In this document: in pieces, positions 1 to 12,600 of the stretch
Position numbering within the stretch: the first letter of the stretch is position 1
How the letters are laid out: each line of letters opens with the position of its first letter
Assembly (NCBI GenBank): GCA_011947345.1
Contig: JAAVTG010000588.1
Coordinates: forward strand, 62,001 to 126,000
Direction of reading: 5' to 3'
Source of the DNA: Phytophthora quininea
Lineage: Eukaryota > Oomycota > Peronosporomycetes > Peronosporales > Peronosporaceae
DNA: 64,000 bases
Program-made: the position numbers and the translations under genes
The notes under the pieces: model-generated
Told to the model about the DNA's origin: nothing
The model's database searches: none
Seen by the model: the letters and a program-made list of their open reading frames with translations, nothing else

Positions 1-443
1 ACCTGACGGAGGTGCCTGGCATCGGCAAGGCGGCCGTGTCCAAGCTCAGCGCAGCTGGGACGACGAGGAGTCGGTGAGCAACACGTACCAGCTCATCGGC
101 AAGTTCCTCATGCTGAAGGTAAGAATAGGCTACAGCAACAAGGTTTATTGATACGAAAGGGGAGTGCTAACTTCTGGTGTTATGTTGTGCCTGCGAGAGC
201 AGTCCAGCTCGGAGGACAACGACGACGGCGTGATCGACTGCGCGGCTCACTGCGACGCCTTCTGGTACTGGCTCAAGGAGAAGGGCATCACGGCCTACCG
301 AAGGTAGGGGACAGTAAAAGGAGGAAGCATATTGATCATTGAGGTTCTGACAGTTGTTTCTCTGCAGCGGAATTGTGATGGCGATTGCCGAGAAGGTGAA
401 CACCATGCTGCCTGGTATTTATGACGCGGCCGAGTTCCAATAG
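1..443 (+). CDS. BAF-like (barrier-to-autointegration factor family) protein, 3' part
   Basis: The 5' end is cut by the window. Three exons are visible: 1-118, 203-303 and 368-443, with GT-AG introns at 119-202 and 304-367. The first exon encodes a helix-hairpin-helix-like VPGIGKAAVSKLSAAG, then YQLIGKFLMLK; the second has FWYWLKEKGI; the third ends IAEKVNTMLPGIYDAAEFQ and TAG at 441-443. The order (GIG hairpin, LxGxFLxLK, FxxWLK) matches metazoan BAF (BANF1), a small dimeric DNA-bridging protein that binds DNA without sequence preference and LEM-domain proteins of the nuclear envelope. That role is family knowledge, not shown here. One base seems missing near position 56, where the frame must change between the hairpin and the next helix. 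A different helix-hairpin-helix protein remains possible. Confidence 0.7.
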
Positions 444-582
444 AGCAGCAAGCGGACTGACAGCCACAAGCAAACCAGTAGCAACCAGAGACACGTAGGA
501 GAGTGTGTGGAAAGCCTTTTACACCAACAGATAGGCACCAGCAGTTGTCTTTCCCATTCATCAGGTTGTTGTCTTCCAATCG

Positions 583-614
583 AAGGGTTAACCTTTACTA
601 CCGGTTTAACCCTT
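583..614. repeat. Imperfect inverted repeat upstream of the GOLD gene
   Basis: The left arm AAGGGTTAACC (583-593) and the right arm GGTTTAACCCTT (603-614) are reverse complements except for one A/T pair. The spacer is 9 bases. It lies 42 bases before the ATG at 657, in the promoter or 5' UTR. It could be a site for a dimeric regulator or a chance palindrome. Confidence 0.5.
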
Positions 615-656
615 CCGATCGCCTTCAACTTTCCCTCAATCTGAACTCTTTAGATC

Positions 657-1758
657 ATGACGCGGCGAGCCAAGGAGCGGCGCATGGAGCGCGTGCAGGC
701 CAAGCAGCAGCAGCAGGAGCAGCTGCGTCTTCGTGAGCGTCTGAGTCGACGTCCGTCGTGGCTGCAGCTGCTTGCGGCCATCGACGGCCACGCGGGGCGT
801 CTGCGCCTGTCGAGCGACGGCCCCAAGCGCCCGAACATCGTCGACGAGCTGCAGTGGAAGAGCTCACAGGTGCCGATCGCCGCTGCCGGGGGCTTCCAGT
901 TGCCCATCAAGCTGGACGCCCCAAGGGAGAACTGCATTACGCCTTCTCCACCCGCGACTACGACGTCAACTTTGGCATGCAGATGATCTGCAGTGACGGC
1001 AGTCTCATTGAGCTGCTGGAGACGCGACGCTACGAGAGCCAAAAGCAACAGGTGAAGGGCCAACTACAGCTCACTGGACCGGGGATGGTGCTGCTGCTGT
1101 GGGACAATTCGTTCTCGTGGGTCAATGCCAAGCAATTGGCCTACCATGTCGAGCTGAAACAGGAGACGCCGCCAGCGTCCCAACGAGAGAAGACACAGGT
1201 CGCACTGAAGGCCAGGCTGGAGAGGGAGAAGAAGCTGCTGCAACGTGAAAGCGAGTTCGACGGCCTCGAGACGCAGATCCAGACGGAGACGCAGACTGTT
1301 GACCTTCTGCGTCACCAGATTGAGCAGCTCCAGACTCAATTGAAGCAGCACGAGGACAAGAAGGAAGCGGTTGCACAGAAGAGAGAAGAAGTGGGGAGCA
1401 GATCGACGAGCTCTGTTGGGAGCTGCAAGGTGAGACTGGAAGTGTACTGTAGGAAGGATGTCTGTTCTGATCGTGATCTTTGTTGTGGTCGTGACAGCCT
1501 TGAGTTGGCGGTGTTTGGACCTGGAAGATCTGCATCGTATTCTGGGGTTCCTGGGGAGAAGGACCTGATTGCATGGTAGGTTTTTCAAGTTCTGTATGCT
1601 GCTTATCATTATGCTAACGTTGTCGCTGTCATCTTCCTTTAGGTCGCTGTCATGCAAAAAATGGTGCGACTTTGGACGTGCCTTTCAAAATGGCAAGCGC
1701 GATGATGCCAAACCCGACCCTGCTGCGTCGGGGTAAATTATCGTCTCAAGACTTTTAG
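657..1758 (+). CDS. GOLD-domain protein with C-terminal coiled coil
   Basis: The start is the ATG at 657 (MTRRAKERRMERVQ). A basic, Gln-rich helix is followed by a GOLD beta-sandwich of the SEC14-like/p24 type: the read-through SSQVPIAAAGGFQLPIKLDA, then LHYAFSTRDYDVNFG and GPGMVLLLWDNSFSWVNAK, which are hallmark strands of the family. A heptad-rich coiled coil follows (about 1160-1400). No CRAL-TRIO lipid pocket is present. GOLD domains act in Golgi/ER trafficking as protein-binding modules, so a membrane-trafficking adaptor role is inferred. The frame shifts near 930 and near 1400. A GT-AG intron runs from about 1431 to 1641, and the last exon ends LLRRGKLSSQDF with TAG at 1756-1758. The stop lies 21 bases from the stop of the convergent gene. 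Confidence 0.75.
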
Positions 1759-1779
1759 GAAGCATTGGCATTGATGAGG

Positions 1780-4700
1780 TCACTGCTCGTAGCCGGTAAG
1801 CGGGAGCTGCTCGATGGTCTCCAGTAGCTTTCTTCACGACAACAAACAAATAGATTTCCGTTAGTTTGAGGTGAAGAGTAAGCACGTTCCAAACGTACTT
1901 TGCGGCATCCATGTCATTCGACGCTTGCTTGGACAATACGCTGGTGCTCCGCGTGCCATCTCCTTGAAAATGAGCAGCATCGGTATCTGTAATGGCAAGC
2001 ACTTCATCGATATCTTCCAGAATTGATGGCCTAGCGACAATACTGCTCCCTGAGCGCTTGTCCCCAATCATGCTGAGTCTCTGCTCGTCACACGCAGTCA
2101 GATAAGCGATATGAAGATATCAAAGAACTAGTGTTCACCTTTTGCGAAGCCTTGAATTCTTCGTCAATGGAATTTGCGCTCGTCTCCAGCTCCCGCAGTC
2201 GCTGCGTCATTTGCTGCATGTTATCTCGCAAGTCGAGTAAAGCGTCGATCCCATTTGTAGTTTCTCTCTCGTCACTTGATCGAGATGACGTTTCTTTCAC
2301 AGGATAATGCTGCCGGTAATTCGCACGGTGCTTTGCTCTCGACGTCAAAACTTCTTCGTGATCACTTGCAGGATGAACGGTTGGTGAATTCTGTCCGTCA
2401 GACTGATTCGTCTCGCTACATTCGTCCACTTCTCGCAGAGTCACAGACGTTGCCAGTTCCATTGGATCTGCGGCAACATTGTTAGCGCCATCATCGCCAG
2501 ACGTTGCAGCGGCCGGGGCAGCAAATCGGGCGATTTGGATAAACTTCTTGTGCTCCTTGAATCGATTTCCACTGCTGCTGCTGTCGAGATCGACCCAAAT
2601 CGGGTACTTGTCGGCAATGTTTAATGGCGACGGTGCCCGCATCCGTCGTCCGCTAGTCTTTTCGTTCATGTGGCATTGAATCGCAATACCCTGGCACTGT
2701 TTGAGATCGTTTACAGTTGATAGTTCTGGGATGATTGGCGAACTGCTTTCCGGGCTACTATCATGCTGACTTGATAATTCTTCTGCAGGCGATTCCTTGG
2801 CGACCGAAGACTCATTAACTGGGCCAATATCGTGTGTTTGTGCACTCGCTGATTTGATTCGAACAGTTTCTGGTCTAGTGTTTTCGGCGAGGGAGGACGA
2901 TCTAAGAGTTGTATGCTGTGGTCTGACGAACTTTGGACTACCAGATATTTTATGGATAAATCGTCTTTTTTCACCGAAGGGTTTCGCTGGTGGACCCGCC
3001 CAAGCAATTTCAAACTCACGTTATCGGTCCCATACTCCGATCGTAAGGGATAAACAGGTTCTTTCGGCAAGTGATGTGAGCCTGGGTCAACGCATTTTTC
3101 CTACCACCTTTTCTTCGCGTCGTGGTGGTACGTTTCGGACTTACAATGGTTTCTGTGACGTTAATATCGGTGGGTGCTGCAGGCACTTGACGATCTACCT
3201 TGACATTGCTTTCTTGCCGAAGACGAAAAGTTTAAGCGCGTTCCCCACAGAATCGCGACGCATTGGTTTCGCTGCTTTAATGGCTGGAGAACAGATTTCA
3301 GCGGATACATCCTCGCTACTTTTGCTTGAACGAGTGTGCTTATTTTGATGAGCCTTCAGGGCGATATCCCCTCCTCAGCTTGTTGTCGCCTTTCCGGCTC
3401 AAAAGGCTCAACGTCTTGGCAGTCGCTAGCAGCGGGTCCAGATCTCTTCTAACAGATATTGGTATCGCAGGCTGTTGGTTGACTGCAGCTGTTGCCGATT
3501 GTATTCTTTCCTCAAGTTGTAAGGTATGTGCTCGTAGTAGGTCCATCACTTCGTCTCGAGATATGGCGGTGCTAGTGGTAGCTGGCCATTCCACTTTGGT
3601 CGTATCACTTTCAGGGATTTCGCGCTCAGGATGTCTAATTTCCGCATTTTTGTTGGCTGTGTTTGCCGGTTCAAATGTGCATTGATTTCTTGTCAGAGCT
3701 GATACGATCTGCTGGAAATCATGGTCGCAACAGCAGTTCACTAAGACGTCAATGTCGTTGATCAAACTAGATCTTAATACGCTTGTTCGCTGTGGCAACT
3801 CCAAACCGTGAGCTCTGTAAAAGCAGTTCCTTCCATAATTCTGAAGGCTTTGATATTGCTGCTCCAAAACTTCTAGTGGTATATTTGTGCCCATTTCCTG
3901 CATTCTCACCGTCTGACGAAGAGACTGGTACCGCTTGAGATATCGAGCCTGAATCTGGTTGGCTGGGAATCCCCACGCTATTACTGTCGCAGTTTTTATC
4001 GCGTCTAGCAATGACGCTTCTTCTAGAAGCGATAGTTGAATCGAGAAAACGTGGTCCTTGTCATCATACAAGCTGCTCAATCCATTTAGGCACAAGGCAC
4101 AAATAGCTGCAAGCTCACCGTCATCATTCCTCTCTGTGGGATGACGTGGTCCATTTGCGTCAGCAGATTTAAACTCCTGCCCGATTTTGGGGATGTTGAT
4201 ACTTCGTTTACAATATGCCACTTTTTCTCGAAGCCAAAGTCCCCAAGCAAGAAGCATCACAGATCGAACAAGCCTTGCAAGTTCGGGTGTCATTTTTGAC
4301 TTAGAATTTGCACACTGCTTTAACGTCGCACACTGTACTTCATGAGAGGATGGAGAGATCACTTCATATGCTTTTGCGATAAAATCGTGAAGCAGTGTAT
4401 CGTCCGACCGGTCGCTTATATATTCCATCGCAAACGCTTTTTGTATTATGTACCCAAAATCATCGGATGAAGACTCGATGTGGTCGACAGTGCGAGAAAG
4501 CAACCACATCACCCGATCGCGGAGGTGTTCTTCTCGAGTGAGAAATGCCCACAATGGATCTTGATAGCTATCAGTTTGGCCATTTATTCGTGATGTGTCA
4601 ATAATTTGCTGATAAAATAGTTGGAATTTCTCGTCAATTGCTAATGGTTTTGTGAAGCGCTCAGACATGGGTTCTGCTTCTCGCAGCGAATATTTAAGCT

Positions 4701-7139
4701 GTCGAAGAGGTCCCAATCGCCGAAATATCCCCAAAACCTCCCAATATAAGCTTGAGATATGCGTACGTGTAAATTATCGCAGCTTCTATTTGTGTTTGCT
4801 TGATTTCCAGTAGAGACGATTGCTGAACAAATGTATTGCAAACATTCGTGGGTATGATGACTCCCACTTAAAATACAAAAATCAACCAGAGTATCAATGG
4901 AATTGGCTGTCACAGCACATTTCACAGCCACTTCAATCAACCGTCTGGATACGTTCTCGCTGCGGGCTCCAACGATACGATTCCAAGGTAATAGAAAACA
5001 ACCCAGTATTTCCTTTCGCCGCATTGTAGCTAAAGAAGGCATGGCTAGCCAGTAATGCTCCAAATCAATAAAAACTCCGTTTACATGTAGACAACGGCAC
5101 ATGATTGTGTACGACGTAATCAGCAGGCCTAAATGTTGGAATGGAGCATCCATATTACTCCCAATTGTTAGTGAAGCTTCCAGATCCAAAGATTCGTCGA
5201 TTTGGTCAACAATCGCATAACAAGGAGTCATGTACTGGTGTAAAATTTCAAGAGAGCTGTGTCCCAAATTACCACTTGTCGCTTGCATTAGATCGTTTAT
5301 CTGCGGAAAATAGGAATCGAGAAAAGCTTGCACAACCAACGATTCCACCCACCAATCGTCGAAATCTTTTACTCCAGTCTGCAATCGCTTGGCATGCCGT
5401 GATAAAATGCTGATCTCTCTTTGATAATATTCTTTTAGATCCGGTCTAGTTGCTCTTCCAGGAGGTGCATCCAGCATTCTAGAAGTAATAGCTTGAAGAT
5501 CTTTTGCTTCCAGTGATGCTGATAATGATATCAAAACTTCTATCACATTGAGATTCTCGTAGACCGAATCAATTGGGCCTTGAGATCGACTGTCTTCTTT
5601 CATCAATTCACTGACGAGTTGCTGGTGACTACTGCACAACAGCGCAAAATACGTTTCTCCAAAGTCGTCAACATTTCGAACAAGTGCAATTCTTGCAATG
5701 TCAAGAAGCTCGCCAGGCGACCCTGCTTCTAAATAATTTCTGATAAAAGCATTAAAATTCTGCGGCGAATGAAGATTTCAGAACACGTCGTATTCAACAA
5801 CAAATAACCACATCTTACCGAGTCCTCCGTAAATTGCCCAGTGATTACTGTTCGCGCAATTTGAAATGAAGCCTTCATGCCCGCAGGTTCAGACGATTGA
5901 CTTGAAGAAACTTGGTCATCTACTAACTCAAGAGAAAACGCACAACAACTCGTTCTAAAGGCCACGAGCAGCACTTTCTCGCAGGAAATCCACATAATCT
6001 AAGTGTCCACTAGAGTATTAGTCAGCGGCACTTCTATAGTACAGTCACACTTCTGTTTACCTGCAGTGGAGTTGAAACAGCTCTACCCAGTAAGGTGCTT
6101 AGGCTCAGCCGTTTAGATGTCGTACTGTTTGTTACAATAGTTAATAATTCAAATTGGTTCTTGTTGTTGACGTGCGCAATGCTGATTTGCCCTAAATGCA
6201 ATGAATAGTTAGTCGTTTCTTTTGGTTTTCCCGCCTGTGTCTACCCACGTACCATTCGCGAGTAACAGGGCAAGCCCAGCATCTCCATCAATCCAAGCAG
6301 CATCCAGCACTCGATGCTCGAGTGTGATTTGTTTTACAGCAGTATGCCTTAAGTCTTGACCCACATTAAAGTGGTACAAAGCATACCCAACGGCTAGAAT
6401 CACATACTTCCAAGAGTCTGTCGTGTACAACTGAGGAGTCTCCTTCGCTTGGAACTGCGCGTTTGCCTCTAACTTTCTACTCGAGAAACTGACTGGAGTC
6501 CAGCCGGAATCCACGTCCAACACCCACTTACCAACAATAATATTCCCATCAGTAAGCTGCGAGACTCGGAGAAAGACAAAGCAGTTCCCCATCAATGCCG
6601 AGCAGATAAATTTCCCAATACTGCATAGAGAACTTGCTCGCGGAGTATCCGCGACGGAAATGCAACCCACTTGTCTCCATTGAAAATTCCCTGAAAGTCT
6701 TCACTGAGTCCCCATAGTGTTCCTGTTACTACTCCAACAATAGCCACCTGTTGTCCTGCTGCGTCCACAAAGGCGTCAGCAACCGGTTCGTTCAAAGTCA
6801 GTGGTGAGTTGGCATGGAGCTCTCTAGATTGAAAGTCCACACAGTACACAGTGGTTGAGCGCTGCTCTGTATTGTCCACCCATATAACACCATGTTGGGC
6901 GTTATAATCCCTCGCAGAGAACGCCGCGTCGCTTGGCAGCTGCAACACTCGGTTACCATCAACTGAGCCGGCACAAAAGCTTCAGTAGAGAGCAGCTGTA
7001 GCTGGTTGTCAGATCTTCTCAAAACCACCGAGTCTCTTGTCGTCCCTACTACACAACCGCGTCCACTACACGTCTCTACAATGTCTTCATCCAGCGAGAT
7101 CGCGACGACTTCGCCCCGCACGACCGCTCTCCTCAGCAT
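1780..7139 (-). CDS. Large unrecognised protein: beta-rich N-terminus, alpha-helical middle, basic disordered tail
   Basis: The start ATG is at 7139 (MLRRAVVRGEVVAISLD). The N-terminal third (7139 to about 6060) has repeated beta-strand pairs (LQLLSTEAFV, HGVIWVDN, VAIVGVVTGTLWG) like a beta-propeller. The middle (about 5950-3700) is helical with few glycines. The last part is Ser/Lys/Arg-rich with low complexity. Clear introns include one near 6177-6245 (donor GTACGT, branch ACTAAC) and one near 5757-5818. Frame changes occur near 6960, 6640, 3350 and 3180. The likely last exon encodes LLETIEQLPLTGYEQ with TGA at 1780-1782; without that splice the frame runs on to 1685. The total is about 1600 residues. 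The layout resembles scaffold nucleoporins such as ELYS or Nup133, but I see no diagnostic motif and do not assign a function. It is divergent from CSTF3. Confidence 0.6.
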
Positions 7140-7228
7140 GTTATCTTTTTGAATGACCTTTCAAAAATCGTATTTTCCACCAATCAGCTTCCATTATTTT
7201 TCGGTTGGAGTCCCCATTATCCAAGGCC
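7140..7228. promoter_or_regulatory. 89-bp divergent promoter with CCAAT box
   Basis: This is the whole space between the start codons of the large minus-strand gene (7139) and CSTF3 (7229). It is A/T- and pyrimidine-rich and holds CCACCAATCAGC near the middle (about 7179-7190), a canonical CCAAT box. Both genes must be transcribed from here or from inside each other's 5' end. Confidence 0.5.
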
Positions 7229-9593
7229 ATGGCGGGATCGGACAGCTCCGAGGAGGACGAGCCCATCGCGGCGCAGACGACGTGGATGGAGGAAGACGCG
7301 GACGAGGAGGAGGAGGACGCCGACCTGACGCAACTGAAGCCCAAGCGCGAGCGCTCGCCCAAGCTGCGGCGCTTCCTGGCGGCCGTGGCTAAGGACCAGT
7401 GGGACGCCGACAATTGGGTCTCGCTGGTCGAGGAGGGCCAGCAGCTGCCCATCGCCGAGGCCCGCGAGCTGTACGAAAAGTTCTTGACGCAGTTCCCCAC
7501 CTCTGGACGCTGGTGGAAGCTCTATGCCGAGCACGAGCTCAAGGAGAAGCAATACGATCGCGTCCAAGACATCATCAAAAAGTCACTCATGCAGCTACGC
7601 TGCCCTGACGTGGACCTCTGGCGGTTCTACTTGGACTTTACTAAGGTAGTCAAGCTGGACGTGGCTGTGGACTCGAATGACTCGGCGGCTATCGCCACAG
7701 CTAGGCAACTCATGGTGGACGCCTTTGAGCTGGCGGTGGAGCGCGTGGGCGGCTCCATCCACGCCGCACCCATCTGGCAAATGTATCTAAACTTTGTTCA
7801 GGACGACCAGGACCCGCAGGCCTTTTTAAACGTGAGAAAGCTTTACCACCGTATGGTTATGGTGCCACTGAACGGCATGGAGACGATCTGGAGGGACTAC
7901 GAGAAGTTCGAGCGAGCGATCCCGAACAATGAAGCACTGGCGCAGAATTTCTTTAAAGTGTTCCGCCCCAAATTTGATGCGGCGAGGGCGGTGCTAAGAG
8001 ACCGCAAGAAGCTCTACGATGAAGTGAACACGAACGAGCTGGCGGTCCCAGCCACAAGTTCTCGAGCGGACAAGGAGGATATGGACAACTGGCAGAAGAT
8101 TCTTACCTTGGAGATGGGAAACCCTGAGAGGTTGGACGCTCTTCGCCTAAAGTCGCGCATGCGCTACTCGCTTGAGCTCTTGGTGAGCGTGAAACGGCAT
8201 TACCCGGAAGCGTGGTACCAGTATGCCTCGTACGAGAACCAGGCCAACGATCCTGAAGCGGCCGCGGGTGTATTCGAACGCGCGCTTGAGGCGATCCCGG
8301 ACTCCAGCTTTCTGTATTTTGCGTTCGCAGACCACCACGAACTGCGTGGGGACATTCCTGCCGCCAAAGCTCTCTACGAGAAGCTTTTGAAGGAGAATGT
8401 CTCGGCACTTGCGTATGTCACGTACCAACGCTTTGCTCGGCGTGCGTATAGCTCGAAGGGATTGAGCGAAGCCCGAACGATCTTCAAGCGAGCTCGCAAG
8501 GACGAGCGCGAAGGCGCATGTACATTCCACGTTTTCGCTGCCTCTGGTAGGTTTGCAGTTTCCTATTCAGCGATAAATTGTCGTTTTGCCATCCGTATCT
8601 GATGTTTTGTGTTCTCGTATCCAGCGCTCTTGGAGTTCTACAGCGACAACTCGGAAACCGGCAAAGACATTGCGCTCAAGATCTTTGAGCTGGGCTTGAA
8701 GAAATGTATCCAGGAGCCTGCTTACGTGCTGTGTTATTTGGACTTTCTCGGCCATTTAAACGACGACAACAGTAAGGAATTAAGAGATTCTGAGGAGGTC
8801 TAGAAATCCGACTAATGTATTTGTTTGCTGTGCTTAGACATGCGGTCACTGTTTGAGAAGGTCTTGTCAGTTATGCCAGCGGAAGTATCGCGTCCTATCT
8901 GGGATCGATATGTCGAGTTTGAGCACACGATGGTGGCCAGTGGCGGGGACCTCGCTACAGTTGCAAAAGTGGAGGCCCGCAGAGCGTTGGCGTTCCCAGA
9001 TGAGCCTTTTGTAGAGATGAAAGGTCTGCTGAGCATCGTCCACCGATATTCGTTCTTGGACTTGCGGCCGCCAACAGGTTGCGACAAGAGCTTCCTAGAT
9101 ATGTATCGCGCGCCCAGTGGGTCTGCTGGCGGTCAGGACAATGCCACAGCTAACGGAGACGGCAGTGGAGCAGGCATTGGCTTCCGTCTTGATGAAAGGT
9201 GAGTTGGTTTGCTCGGTATGTTTGTGACTGTGAGACTGATGGTCTGTTTGTACTAGTCAAATTCCGGGTCCGCCACTTCCTGATTTCCTCAAGGAGTTCG
9301 CCAGTATGCTTCCTTTGAACTTGCCGTGGAACGGGCCAATTGCCGACGTCGAGCATATTTTCCGTGCCATGTTGTTGGTTGACTTTCCGCCACGTTCGCG
9401 CATCGAGCAAATGGCGCAGCAGCAACAGCAGCAGCAGATGGCGCTGCAGCACCAACAGCAACTTCTGCAAGCTGCTGAGGCAGAAAAGAATGGGCTCGGC
9501 GATGACGATGGTGCTTCAGGAGTCGTCAGCAAGCGACCAGCTCACGACGTTTTCCGCTCGCGTCAGAAACAGAAGCTGGCAAAGCTTGGATAG
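7229..9593 (+). CDS. CSTF3: Cleavage stimulation factor subunit 3 (CstF-77/Rna14)
   Basis: This is the HAT-repeat scaffold of the complex that binds GU-rich downstream elements and stimulates cleavage and polyadenylation of pre-mRNA in the nucleus. The ATG at 7229 (MAGSDSSEEDEP) follows an acidic leader. HAT (half-a-TPR) repeats begin at WDADNWVSLVEEGQ and continue with LYEKFLTQFPTSGRWWKLYAEHE and DLWRFYLDFT, through about residue 640. Introns are near 8548-8623, 8771-8837 and 9199-9256, all GT-AG. After the Pro-rich hinge (SQIPGPPLPD) comes the monkeytail-type region LPWNGPIADVEHIF, then a CAG/CAA-encoded Gln tract (about 9416-9470) and a basic end with TAG at 9591-9593. The length of about 720 residues fits the family. 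An in-frame TTG at 7205 is unlikely to be the start. Confidence 0.92.
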
Positions 9594-9642
9594 CATAGCT
9601 GCTCTACGACTCTTGATAAATTGCTATCCTAAACAACGTGGC

Positions 9643-12600
9643 TCATCTTCCATGCGACTTCTTTTGCTTTTTGAAGTTCACTACAATCGTTGGGAAGCCC
9701 AGCTCCTCGTTGTCTTGGGCTGGCTGGGAGGTTTGCGCGTAAGACTTTACGGCGAATCCGTCAACCCCAACGTCCTCGTCCTCTGACAGCATGTCCTCGT
9801 CGAGCTCTTCGCTGTCACCCAATTCTTCCTCATCATAGTCGCTCTCGCCGTCGTCATTGTCCATAACGGGGCGCCAATCTTTAAGGAGTGTTGCTGTGAG
9901 TTCTCGCATCTGAAGAGTTCTACAAGCAGCTACGAGTTTATCGTCACTGAGCATCACATCGCGGCGTTCAAATTCACCTCTGCTACTATCCCACGCTGCC
10001 CATGCTGCACGTGCATCGTGTAGCGCGATGTTGTTCACATCACTGCCGAAGAAACAACAGTTAGTCAACATTAGATCAGTTTTAATACGCCAACGAACGT
10101 GCATACCTTTGATCCTGCAAGAAATCTTGCAGCTCTTCAATCCCATACGAGAAAAACGGCAACAACTTCGCTTCCGTTTTCGAAATCCACCGACGCGTGT
10201 TATACTTTCTCCCGTAAGTCTTGGCCAATAGTTCGTTAGCCCATCCACCCTTGCGGCGGCTGGTTCCATTACGCTGCATTTTCAGTACAACTCGTTCTTG
10301 GAAACCTGCTTGAACGACTTCCATAGAGCTCGATAAGCTTTGAGCCGCACCAATAAGCACACTTAAATGCTTCAAGGCGCCCGTTTCGTCTCTCACATTC
10401 TGCTCAACCCTCCACCCAACGCATTTCGTGATAATATTCTTGACACTCCGCGTTACAAAAGCGCCACCACGCAACAGCAACAGATTTGTCTTGACTGGTA
10501 AATTGAATCCGCAAGCTTCGGCTTGAGCGAATACCTGCAAACAGGTCTCAAAAACATCGATCGCCCGGCAATAATCCGCAAAAGGATTGTATTCCGAATG
10601 GGTTGGTGAGATCGCCCTCTTTGGTGCAGCCCTGTAAAGCGATGCAATAGCGCAGAGCAGAATAGCCTCAATGAAATACGGCAAAGACTCGTTCGTCAGG
10701 CTTTTCAGAACTAAATGCTCTCCATCCACCACCACAGCGAGCTCATCCTGGCGACGCTTTTCTTCTAAATCATCTTCATCAGAGTCATCTCCAAGTTTCT
10801 TATTTATACTTTCTTTTGAGTCATGTGGAAGAGCAGCAGCAACCAGAATGCGCATTTCCTCGAGATACTGAGCCAGAACACATAAACCGACTGACGTTGA
10901 CGGTGAAAACGACCACGATCCAACCACTAAGTACGCAATATGACGCCATTTCGAAGACGAACATCGATACTTAGCTAAAGAGCACCAACTTCCTCGGTTT
11001 GGAGAGGTGACAGAGTTGGGTAGATATCCCAACGGCAGTCTGTTATAGTTCTTGGCAGCTTCATTTTCAAGCTGGCTGGGAGCTGATGTTGATGGGAATG
11101 TTTGGTGAAGTATTGCGAGGCACAATTGGCTGACCAGAGTGCCTTTTTTGGTATGCGGAACTAGTACCGCTAAAATGTCAATTACCGCACATGCCAGTGT
11201 CGGGTCCTAGAAAGAGAAATGCAAATCACACGGTCAGAAAATTGACGCTAAACAAGAAAGGAGATTTTCAAACTTACAGTCATTTCGAGACATTGCCGGG
11301 AAAGAAATCGGAAGAAAATCTCGCAAAACCCATGCGGATCTTCACAGCTTAACGCATCTTCACCAGGGCTTGCACTTGTAGCAAGAATCGCCATCATTTT
11401 ATCACTCCAACTCGGATCTCCACTCGTCGCGGACATTTTGCACTGCTCCAGGATGCTCACAAAGCAATCGTAAATGCATATCAAACTGCTCGTCATCAAG
11501 TTTCGAACTGGGGGTTAGCAGTAGTAGTCTCCATTGATCCATTTTCGGACCCATCATCAGTACCATCGTTATCCTCGCTGTTCAGTGATCCACCTAGCTC
11601 CACGGCGCGAGAGCACACATACTCCATTGTTTTACGTCCTTCACTTTGAAGGAGTAAAAGCTCCTGGCTTCCATCATTTCGTCGGCTGTTTGAGTCAGTT
11701 AATGTTAAAGAAGTCATGGCGTTCGATTGCAGGTGATAGCGCAACACTCGCAACAATTCCAACTCGTGTGCCAAAGACAGTGGCGATTCTAATGAACGAT
11801 CGCGAAGTCCTCGAAACACCAAGCAAATGACGCGAAATTCTAGGCCAAATAATGAAGCACGCGGAAGTTCGCCCTGCACTCGTCGAAGCTGACCACTCAC
11901 CATTTGCTCCACAACCGACACCTCCAACGGGAGCCACTTTAACTCCTTCTCACGAGCTTGAGTACTTTGGGAGACTGACATGTCGTCAAGACAACCCAAG
12001 CGGGAACGAACGTTGTCTCGCTGAACAGCTAAAATGTGTTCCAGCTGATCACGAAGTGTCAGACAAACGTTCACTCGCGCTACCAATCTAGAAAAGAGCT
12101 TGGTGGTCTCATTCTCTGTCGCGGCAGGATACTGTTTAGCAATGAAATTGGCTGACGCCACAGCAATATCCAACGCACAAACTAAACTCCAGATCACAGT
12201 ATTCAACGCAGTTGGTTCAATCGATGCGCACACTTCGGGATTCAACCCCGCTTGTAAAGTGCTGGGAACAAAAAGCCCGCGTCCACGATTTTATCTTGTT
12301 CAGCAGGCGCAGCAAACTCCAGATAGCAGTGAAACAACTCGCGAAGAAGACACACTTTTATCAAATATTCCTGCTCCACTTGCTTTATGCTTGCGTCACG
12401 GTCATTTGCGTCAAGAGTGCAGAATGCAGGTGTGGGTACACCGAAGCGCATTTTCAGAACGAATTCGTTGGCATCAACTACTAGAGGGATCGTTAGGCCA
12501 TCTCTAGCAGCTTTACCTGATCGTTTTTCACCATCGAAAGCTATCATAACAGTGGGGTCCTCCTGGATCCGGTCAAGCAATTGATCTCTTGGTGTCCAAG

